DNA from: Ardenticatenaceae bacterium
GTDB lineage: Bacteria; Chloroflexota; Anaerolineae; Promineifilales; Promineifilaceae
Length of the DNA stretch: 64,000 nucleotides
NCBI GenBank assembly: GCA_020634565.1
Contig: JACKBN010000002.1
Span: 744,001 to 808,000 of the forward strand
Direction of reading: 5' to 3'
The notes under the pieces were generated by a model, which saw nothing but the letters and a program-made list of their open reading frames with translations, did no database searches and had not been told where the DNA came from. Shown here in pieces: positions 59,085 to 64,000 of the stretch. Numbering within the stretch: position 1 is the first letter of the stretch; each line of letters starts with the position of its first letter. Made by a program: the position numbers and the translations under genes.

Positions 59085-59924
59085 ATGAAATATGGATTTG
59101 TGATTCCCAGCGGCGACGCCCGCACCGTGGCCGAACTGGCGAAAACGGCCGAATCTGCCAACTGGGACGCCATCTTTGTTTGGGAACCGGTCTGGGGTAT
59201 CGACGCCTGGGTTAGCCTGACGGCCGCGGCGATGGTCACTGAGCGAATTCGTTTGGGCACGATGATCACCCCGATTTCGCGGATGCGCCCCTGGAAGCTG
59301 GCCAGCGAAACGGCCACGCTGGACAATCTCTCTGGCGGGCGCGTCATTTTAGGTGTGGGCTTGGGCGCCGTGGACACCGGCTTCCACGCCTTCGGCGAAG
59401 TCACCGACCGCAAAATGCGCGCTGAACTGCTGGACGAGGGGCTGGACATCCTCACCGGGCTGTGGCGCGGCCAGCCGTTCAGCTACAGCGGCAAACATTA
59501 TCAGGTGGCCGAATGCGACTTTTTCCCGCCACCGCCGCCCGTGCAACAACCGCGCATTCCCATCTGGATGGTCGGTGCCTGGAACTGGCCCAAAAGCATG
59601 GCCCGGGTTCTGCGCTACGATGGCCTACTGCCCAACGTGCTCGATGCAAAAAAGAACCACCAACCGCTCACACCAGAAGCCGTCGCCGAAATGGCAGCCT
59701 TCATCCGGCAAGAAAAGCCCAATGAGCCATTCGAACTTGTGGTGGAAGGGGAAACGCCGGGGGAAAAACCGGATGAGGCGGTGGAAGTGGTACGGCCGTA
59801 CATCCAAGCAGGCGCAACCTGGTGGCTAGAAACCCGCTGGCAAACTGACCTTAAGGCAGACGTGCGACAAATCGTAGCCGAGCGCATTGCCCAGGGACCG
59901 CCTAAGATAAATGGTGTTCAGTAA
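59085..59924 (+). CDS. LLM-class flavin-dependent oxidoreductase (luciferase-like)
   Basis: 279 residues, a TIM barrel binding F420 or FMN. MKYGFVIPSGDARTVAELAKTAE at the start, FVWEPVWGIDAW, MVTERIRLGTMITPISRMRPWKLASE and SGGRVILGVGLGA are characteristic. RIPIWMVGAWNWPKSMARVLRYDGLLP covers the later strands. AAGGAG with 9-nt spacing supports the start. The electron donor cofactor and substrate are not decidable; Chloroflexota of this type often hold several F420-dependent members. Divergent from the SDR operon. Confidence 0.92.
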   Translation: MKYGFVIPSGDARTVAELAKTAESANWDAIFVWEPVWGIDAWVSLTAAAMVTERIRLGTMITPISRMRPWKLASETATLDNLSGGRVILGVGLGAVDTGFHAFGEVTDRKMRAELLDEGLDILTGLWRGQPFSYSGKHYQVAECDFFPPPPPVQQPRIPIWMVGAWNWPKSMARVLRYDGLLPNVLDAKKNHQPLTPEAVAEMAAFIRQEKPNEPFELVVEGETPGEKPDEAVEVVRPYIQAGATWWLETRWQTDLKADVRQIVAERIAQGPPKINGVQ

Positions 59925-59926
59925 TC

Positions 59927-60011
59927 GGTAATCAAAACAGGACACGGATAAGCACAGATTTTCACAGATAAAAGCAAAAACCAGTGTTAATCCGTGAAAA
60001 TCAGTGTCCAA
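59927..60011. repeat. Empty inverted-repeat element, GGACACGGATAAGCACAGAT type
   Basis: GGACACGGATAAGCACAGATTTTCACAGAT (59940-59969) is mirrored by ACCAGTGTTAATCCGTGAAAATCAGTGTCC (to 60010). A short CAGTAATCGGTAATC word of the ACCGATTAC family precedes it. It lies between the LLM gene and the FrnE-like gene, which are convergent. Confidence 0.8.
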
Positions 60012-60046
60012 TTTCTTCTCCATCATTTCACGAACTTTAGCAAGAA

Positions 60047-60652
60047 TTAGTTTTCGGCCGCCGCTTTTTCAGCAACCTCGACCAGTAGTTCGTAAGGCTG
60101 CGCGCCAGTAACGAGGTATTTGTTGTTGTAGACCATTGCCGGAACGCCACTGAGGCCGTATTGGAACGCTTGCTGCACGTCAGCGAGCATCGCGTTTTGG
60201 TACTGTGGATCGTCCAGGGCAGCTAGGAATTCGTCGCGGTTGAGGCCAACGGCCGTTGCCACTTCAGCCAACACGTCCACATCCTCAATATTTTTAGCAT
60301 CCTGCCAATACGTGCGGAACATCGCGTTATGGTACGCCTCGCCCACGCCCTGCGCCTCGGCAAACTTGGCCCCGACCAGCGCCGGACGGCTGTTGATGCC
60401 AAACGGGCCAGGGTTCATTTCCAGCCCGTATCGTTCGCGAGCCATTGCTTCTAGCTGCGGCCGTCCCGCTTCGATGCGGGCACGATATTCCGGCGGCATC
60501 GGCGGGGAGCCTTCGGGGCGCAGTTCATACGAACGCCATTGAATTTGAACATTGTGCGCTTGCTTGAGCTTCTCCAAACTGGAGGAGACGAGGAAGCAAA
60601 ATGGTCAAACAAAGTCTGACCAAACGTCGATGGTCACTTGATTTTGGGTCAT
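60047..60652 (-). CDS. FrnE/DsbA-like thiol-disulfide oxidoreductase with in-frame UGA at the active site (candidate selenoprotein)
   Basis: From ATG 60652 (AAGGAA 4-5 nt upstream) the frame reads MTQNQVTIDVWSDFV, TGA (codon 16, 60607-60605), PFCFLVSSSLEKLKQ and stays open for 201 codons. DFVCPFC is the expected FrnE/DsbA thioredoxin-fold active site, so UGA stands exactly for the first Cys of CxxC; Cys19 remains. Later motifs fit FrnE: YELRPEG, NSRPALVGAKFAE, AMFRTYWQDAKNI, and GLSGVPAMVYNNKYLVTGAQP with the cis-Pro. Decoding as selenocysteine would give UxxC, a known selenoprotein pattern; a plain nonsense mutation is the alternative. Cytoplasmic. No sel genes are in the window. Confidence 0.75.
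60572..60607 (-). promoter_or_regulatory. Candidate bacterial SECIS hairpin after the UGA
   Basis: On the mRNA, CUCCA-GUU-UGGAG (60584-60572) forms a 5-bp stem with a 3-nt loop beginning with G, 25 nt after the UGA. A bacterial SECIS is expected to place an apical loop with an early G about 16-37 nt downstream, so it fits, but the stem is short. GCUUC and GAAGC around it could extend the structure with an internal bulge. Confidence 0.45.
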
Positions 60653-60663
60653 GGAATTCCTTT

Positions 60664-60762
60664 TTTAACGCAAAGACCGCAAAGAATAAAAGGGAGCAAA
60701 GAAATATTCTTTCTATTCTTGTTCTATCTTGGCCACTTTGCGCCTTTGCGTCAAATTTTTTG
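60664..60762. repeat. Inverted repeat of CGCAAAGACCGCAAAG type, copy 3
   Basis: AACGCAAAGACCGCAAAGAATAAAAGGGAGCAAAG is mirrored by CCACTTTGCGCCTTTGCGTC. It fills the gap between the Nei-like gene stop and the FrnE-like start, and supplies part of the leader of the latter. Confidence 0.75.
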
Positions 60763-60765
60763 CAA

Positions 60766-61587
60766 TTATTTAGCCTGACATTTGGGACAGTAGTAGAGTC
60801 GTCGTCCGCCGATGCTGTCTTTGATGATGGCGGTGCCACAGTTGTAGCAGGGACGGCCGTCTCGATCAAACACCCAGAAGCGATAATCGCGGTAACTTTG
60901 CCCCTCTTTTTTCAACTTCTCGGCTAATTTCAGATCGTTGGTGATGCCTTTGGTTTGGTACGATTGGCGCGTGAGGGAAACGGCCGCTTCTGCCAGCGCC
61001 CCGATTTGTTCATTCGTGCAATCCATCGGGCGCAAGCTGGGATGAACGCGGGCCACAAACAGCACCTCGCTGCGCAGATAGTTGCCCAGCCCCGCCAAAA
61101 ACCCCTGATCCAGCAGCAGCGAGGTCAACCGCCGCCGCCGAAATTGATCCGAGGCAAAGCGTTTGGCCACCTGCGGCACGATCACCGATTCTTCCAGCAA
61201 ATCCGGCCCCAGCTTGCTGAGGAACGGGTGGCTGTCCAGTTCGCCATCTTGCAGCACGGCGATGTCCGAGGCACTGTAGAGCAGTGCCGATTTCTCTTCA
61301 TTGTGAATGGCTAGCCGGAGCTGGCGGTTCGTCTCGGGGAAATCGTGAGCGTCACGCACCATCCATTTGCCGTAGAGCTGGTTGTGGCTGTAGATGTTGT
61401 AGCCGTTGGCAAACCGGGTGAGCATCGCTTTGCCGCGCGCCTGTACGGCCGTTACTTCCACCCCGGTCAAAATCTCTTCGTACTTCTTGAGCTGGTCAAA
61501 GGCAAAGGAAACGGCCGTTGTCGGACGACCAATAATTGCGGCACCAACCTTGTTTGCCGCCAGCTGAATTTCTGGCCCTTCGGGCAT
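60766..61587 (-). CDS. nei: Formamidopyrimidine-DNA glycosylase / endonuclease VIII (Fpg/Nei family)
   Basis: About 273 residues from ATG 61587 (MPEGPEIQLAANKVG), since Pro2 is the catalytic residue after Met removal. PEGPEI with Pro2 and Glu3, LTRFANGYNIYSHNQLYGKW, FLAGLGNYLRSEVLF (helix-two-turn-helix), and a C-terminal zinc finger (CYNCGTAIIKDSIGGRRLYYCPKC) are all present. It removes oxidised bases, chiefly pyrimidines if it is true Nei, and cuts the strand by beta/delta elimination. An upstream extension of the frame runs into the repeat at 61620. The choice of Nei over Fpg is based on IQLAANKV. Confidence 0.9.
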   Translation of the reverse strand: MPEGPEIQLAANKVGAAIIGRPTTAVSFAFDQLKKYEEILTGVEVTAVQARGKAMLTRFANGYNIYSHNQLYGKWMVRDAHDFPETNRQLRLAIHNEEKSALLYSASDIAVLQDGELDSHPFLSKLGPDLLEESVIVPQVAKRFASDQFRRRRLTSLLLDQGFLAGLGNYLRSEVLFVARVHPSLRPMDCTNEQIGALAEAAVSLTRQSYQTKGITNDLKLAEKLKKEGQSYRDYRFWVFDRDGRPCYNCGTAIIKDSIGGRRLYYCPKCQAK

Positions 61588-61619
61588 TTTGTTTACTCCC
61601 AGATGTTTTTGTGACTCAA

Positions 61620-61683
61620 AGATTGGACCATTTTTGAACGGATCAAACATTGAGCAGACTATCTTGTTAAAATGGTCCAATCT
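61620..61683. repeat. Inverted repeat, AGATTGGACCA family, copy 3
   Basis: AGATTGGACCATTTT (61620-61634) and its exact complement (61669-61683) around a 34-nt loop. Located in the leader of the Nei-like gene. Confidence 0.85.
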
Positions 61684-61724
61684 ACTTACTGTGTCGATCT
61701 TACCAAACTTTGGGAGGATTGCCG

Positions 61725-62900
61725 TTATTCGTCAGAATTGGTTAATTCTGATGAGTCATCGAGGAAGAGGGCCAGCTCTGTTTCGCTGAGGGGTTCGGCG
61801 GATTCCACGGCATAAAAGCCCGTTTCCCACAGGCTGCCCTTCAGCTCAAACGCCTGTTGGATGGTTTGCTCGGAGCCATTTTTGAAGAGGTAGGCAGCCC
61901 AGGAATCATCGCGCCCGGGCGGCACGGTGACCACCATATGCACCAGATCGGCCTGTACCTGCACGTGGGTCAGAATGCAGGCATTGGCCACGGCCAGACG
62001 GCTCATGGCCCGGCGCAGCGGAATATGCAGATGGTTAGGCAGCAGTCCCACCGGCCGCCAGACAATGACGTAAGACGGCCGTTTGCCCAAACCAAACCCA
62101 TTGCCCAAAAGCCCCGTATGCGCCAACACGCGCCCTTCGACAGTGGCTTTCAACTTCTTGGCCATGCGCCGCGCCTGCTGCCGCACTTCGGTAAGCGGCG
62201 TTTCGGGCAGGCCAATCAGCGTGACCAAATAATCGCCAGTCACCTGGTGGGTAAACAGCAGCAAATCGCCAGCACGGGCCGGTAAATGGATAAACTGCAA
62301 GCGAGAAGGCAGGTTATCCCCCGTCCAGCCATCGCCCACGTACAAAGCCACCGTCGCGGCTTCCCCTTCGTTGACCTCGCCCCAGTAAGCCAGCAGCTTG
62401 CTGCCCTCGGCAAACACCACCGCCTGCACCAGGCGGCTCAGATGGGTTTCTTGTAGGGTTGAAATGAGGGTGGCCGTGTCCAGAGAACGAATGGCGTTTT
62501 GGAGAACGGCCGTACCGGCCAGCTGCCCCGTCTGCACCATCGGCCGGCGGGCCACATTTTCCAGCAGTGTTTCCAGCTCCACATCCACCAACGATTTGAT
62601 CAGCACGCCTTGCACCGTGCCGGAATAGGTAACGGGAATCTCTTCATCGCCAGAGGGCATCACCAAAATGACGCGTAAATCAGGCTGTACCGCCCGCAGC
62701 GAACGTATAATCTTCGCCCCCTCAGCCACCGGCACAAAAGCCAAATCCTGATCGGTTTGCACGAGCTGCAAACACGCCTCCTTCAGCGTAGGCACGATGG
62801 AGACGTTGAAATCGCCGGTGCGACCCAGCGCGTGCGTCAGGCGTAAAGCAAAGGTACGATCTGGCTCCAAAACAAGGATGTGCTTAATCTGCGAAGGCAT
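61725..62900 (-). CDS. Receiver-like / roadblock-like protein with degenerate Y1-transposase-like C-terminus
   Basis: 391 residues. Residues 1-115 look like a response-regulator receiver fold (HILVLEPDRTFALRLTHALG, PDLRVILVMPSGDEE, VLIKSLVDVELETLLE) with Asp/Lys partly kept. Residues 130-235 resemble a roadblock/LC7 domain (LISTLQETHLSRLVQAVVFAEGSKLLAYWGEVNEGEAATVALYV). Residues 270-385 follow the IS200/IS605 Y1 transposase fold: SYVIVWRPVGLLP, DLVHMVVTVPPGRDDSWAAYL, LWETGFYAVESAEPLSETELALFL. The HUH site reads LVH and the catalytic Tyr position reads Phe, so it cannot be an active transposase. The role is unknown; a signalling adaptor with a recruited nucleic-acid-binding fold is my inference. 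Confidence 0.6.
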   Translation of the reverse strand: MPSQIKHILVLEPDRTFALRLTHALGRTGDFNVSIVPTLKEACLQLVQTDQDLAFVPVAEGAKIIRSLRAVQPDLRVILVMPSGDEEIPVTYSGTVQGVLIKSLVDVELETLLENVARRPMVQTGQLAGTAVLQNAIRSLDTATLISTLQETHLSRLVQAVVFAEGSKLLAYWGEVNEGEAATVALYVGDGWTGDNLPSRLQFIHLPARAGDLLLFTHQVTGDYLVTLIGLPETPLTEVRQQARRMAKKLKATVEGRVLAHTGLLGNGFGLGKRPSYVIVWRPVGLLPNHLHIPLRRAMSRLAVANACILTHVQVQADLVHMVVTVPPGRDDSWAAYLFKNGSEQTIQQAFELKGSLWETGFYAVESAEPLSETELALFLDDSSELTNSDE

Positions 62901-63036
62901 GGCTTGATTCTAAAGGATGGGCGAAGGCAAAAGCAATGGCCTCCCCCCACGGCTTCATAAATCCACCGTGAAAATTAGCCTCAGATCTCGCAGATGAAAA
63001 ACAAATCCGCTCGAAAGGCGCAGCAAGAAACTGCGG

Positions 63037-63999
63037 CTACAATTTTCTCCGCACAAACAAGACGGCCGTTCCGCCAACCACCACCAGCAAACCAGCCACC
63101 AACCACCACAACCAACCACGAGCAGCGTCATCGGGGTGCTCAATCGGTTCGATGTTAATGGGCGTGGGGCTGGGAACGGCCGTTCCGTCCAAACGCGGCT
63201 CCGGCGTGGGCAGCGCATCCAAGTTCAAGATAAGCAGCGGCAAATCATGATCCGTCGTTTTGAAGAGCAGTGCTTCTGGCGAAACGTTCACCGCCAGTGC
63301 GTCGGGATAATCCGCGTTAACATGCAAAATCATGACGTCGGCCACATCGTCTTGCAGGGCTGGCGTAATGAAGATGCCATCGATAAGCTGCGACACGCCG
63401 CCGAAGACGTAACTGTAGCGCGTTTCATCTGGCAGGCGCAGCAGCACGTTTTCCATGTTGCCATTTTCGGCTAAAGCCAGCAGCGGCGGAGCTTGCTCGT
63501 AATCGTTGAAGTCACCCAAAACAACCACGTTTGCCTCTGGATTTTCAGCCAAGATGTCCGTGACCAGCCCGGCGACGTGGTTAGCCTGGGCCAGTCGCCA
63601 AGGGGCCGTTTCGGCCTCACCGCCGAGCTTGGATTTGAAGTGGTTGACGATGAGGGTGAACGGCCGTTCCGCGACCAACAATTTCACCAGCAGCGGGGGG
63701 CGCGAAAACAGCACATCCTGCCCCGCCGGGCACTCCACGCGAGCATCGCTAACACCGGTTTCCAGCACCGTGCAGGTTTGCATGAGCTGGGCAGATTCGA
63801 CCGTGACGAGGTTGGGATTGCTCAACAGAGCCACGTCGATGCCGCGCACGTCGGCGCTTTCCAGGTGGGTGACGGTGTACGTGAAGCCGCAGCCATCTGC
63901 CGCCAGCAGGGCCAGCTCGTCGAGCAGGGTGCCCTTTTCCACCTCCTGCACGGCGACCAGCGTGGGGCAACCCAGCGTGTGCGTGAGCGCGGCGGCTAA
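63037..63999 (-). CDS. Endonuclease/exonuclease/phosphatase (EEP) family protein, membrane-anchored, 5' end outside window
   Basis: The frame is open to the right edge; about 320 residues are visible. PTLVAVQEVE at the start gives the metal Glu of the EEP (DNase I-like) fold, LIVNHFKSKLGGEAE and VVVLGDFNDYEQAPPL the His and Asp-Asn, and TTDHDLPLL the final Asp-His. A Pro-rich spacer and one C-terminal membrane helix (WLWWLVAGLLVVVGGTAVLF) with a basic end anchor it. Probably an extracellular nuclease or phosphodiesterase, as in Chloroflexota proteins with LTD/EEP domains; the missing N-terminus would decide. Confidence 0.9.
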   Translation of the reverse strand, partial: LAAALTHTLGCPTLVAVQEVEKGTLLDELALLAADGCGFTYTVTHLESADVRGIDVALLSNPNLVTVESAQLMQTCTVLETGVSDARVECPAGQDVLFSRPPLLVKLLVAERPFTLIVNHFKSKLGGEAETAPWRLAQANHVAGLVTDILAENPEANVVVLGDFNDYEQAPPLLALAENGNMENVLLRLPDETRYSYVFGGVSQLIDGIFITPALQDDVADVMILHVNADYPDALAVNVSPEALLFKTTDHDLPLLILNLDALPTPEPRLDGTAVPSPTPINIEPIEHPDDAARGWLWWLVAGLLVVVGGTAVLFVRRKL

Positions 64000-64000
64000 T

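Larger units (their letters stand above)
351..63666. repeat. Dispersed octamer palindrome ACGGCCGT (HIP1-like)
   Basis: By hand I count about 120 exact ACGGCCGT octamers in the window, at for example 351, 1766, 5099, 6278, 8004, 20989, 36713, 52499 and 63658, plus many seven-of-eight variants (TCGGCCGT, GCGGCCGT, ACGGCCGA, ACGGCCGC). At roughly 55% GC one or two would be expected. Copies lie in genes and in gaps alike. In genes they read as Thr-Ala-Val, Asn/Asp-Gly-Arg or Arg-Pro depending on phase, which is why these tripeptides recur across unrelated proteins here. The commonest context is gAACGGCCGTTt. See findings. Confidence 0.9.

Noticed and set aside
63600..64000. Complete EEP gene starting at the internal ATG 63951
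   Set aside because: The frame continues to the window edge with family-like sequence (PTLVAVQEVE), so the gene is cut by the window.

Overview
The window looks like a chromosomal stretch of a moderately GC-rich bacterium, most likely a Chloroflexota (Anaerolineae-like) genome. That placement is an inference from gene style: lipoproteins with Thr/Pro-rich linkers after the lipobox, PknB-type kinase with FHA regulator, GAF histidine kinases, many SDR and acyl-CoA dehydrogenase genes. No rRNA, tRNA, CRISPR array or phage block was seen.

Layout. 0-5 kb: end of an oxidoreductase-like gene, an SDR and a DprE1-like FAD oxidase separated by an inverted-repeat element carrying a GxxExxY nuclease-like gene, then membrane and hypothetical proteins. 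5-11.6 kb: sugar ABC ATPase, a Ser/Thr kinase coupled to a zinc-ribbon/HTH protein and divergent from an FHA-winged-helix regulator, two large proteins of unknown role. 11.7-13.5 kb: an intact IS5-like element inserted between the Shine-Dalgarno and start codon of a trypsin-like peptidase gene. 13.5-17.6 kb: GH13 glucosidase, thiolase, DUF2809, GNAT. 17.6-20.4 kb: AT-rich accessory region with small orphan genes, a repeated promoter-bearing module, and one gene flanked by two attC-like integron recombination sites. 20.4-26 kb: lipoprotein, a translationally coupled GT2/GtrA - phosphodiester glycosidase - membrane protein operon, alpha/beta hydrolase. 26-43 kb: rRNA methyltransferase, regulators, GAF histidine kinase, HD hydrolase, TetR/SDR pair with operator, GH-A lipoprotein, aminotransferase, S9 peptidase, pentapeptide protein, MaoC, MazG-RfbA, and a GNAT-VOC gene broken by an amber codon. 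43-60 kb: acyl-CoA metabolism (three acyl-CoA dehydrogenases, several SDRs, thioesterase, amidase, an ACAD11-like kinase/dehydrogenase pair) mixed with MBL, NUDIX, a cNMP-histidine kinase, GrpB and a K+ channel. 60-64 kb: a FrnE/DsbA-like gene whose CxxC motif starts with an in-frame UGA (candidate selenoprotein), a Nei/Fpg glycosylase, a receiver-like protein with a degenerate Y1-transposase-like C-terminus, and a partial membrane-anchored EEP phosphatase.

Two genome-scale signals run across everything. The octamer palindrome ACGGCCGT occurs about 120 times by hand count (roughly one per 530 bp, against one or two expected), inside genes in all three phases and between genes, recalling the HIP1 repeat of cyanobacteria. 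Second, many intergenic gaps hold hairpins whose arms are built from short tandem words (GGACACAGATTAACAC..., CGCAAAGACGCAAAGG, AGATTGGACCATTTT, AATTACCCAATTAC); one of them is opened up by the GxxExxY gene.
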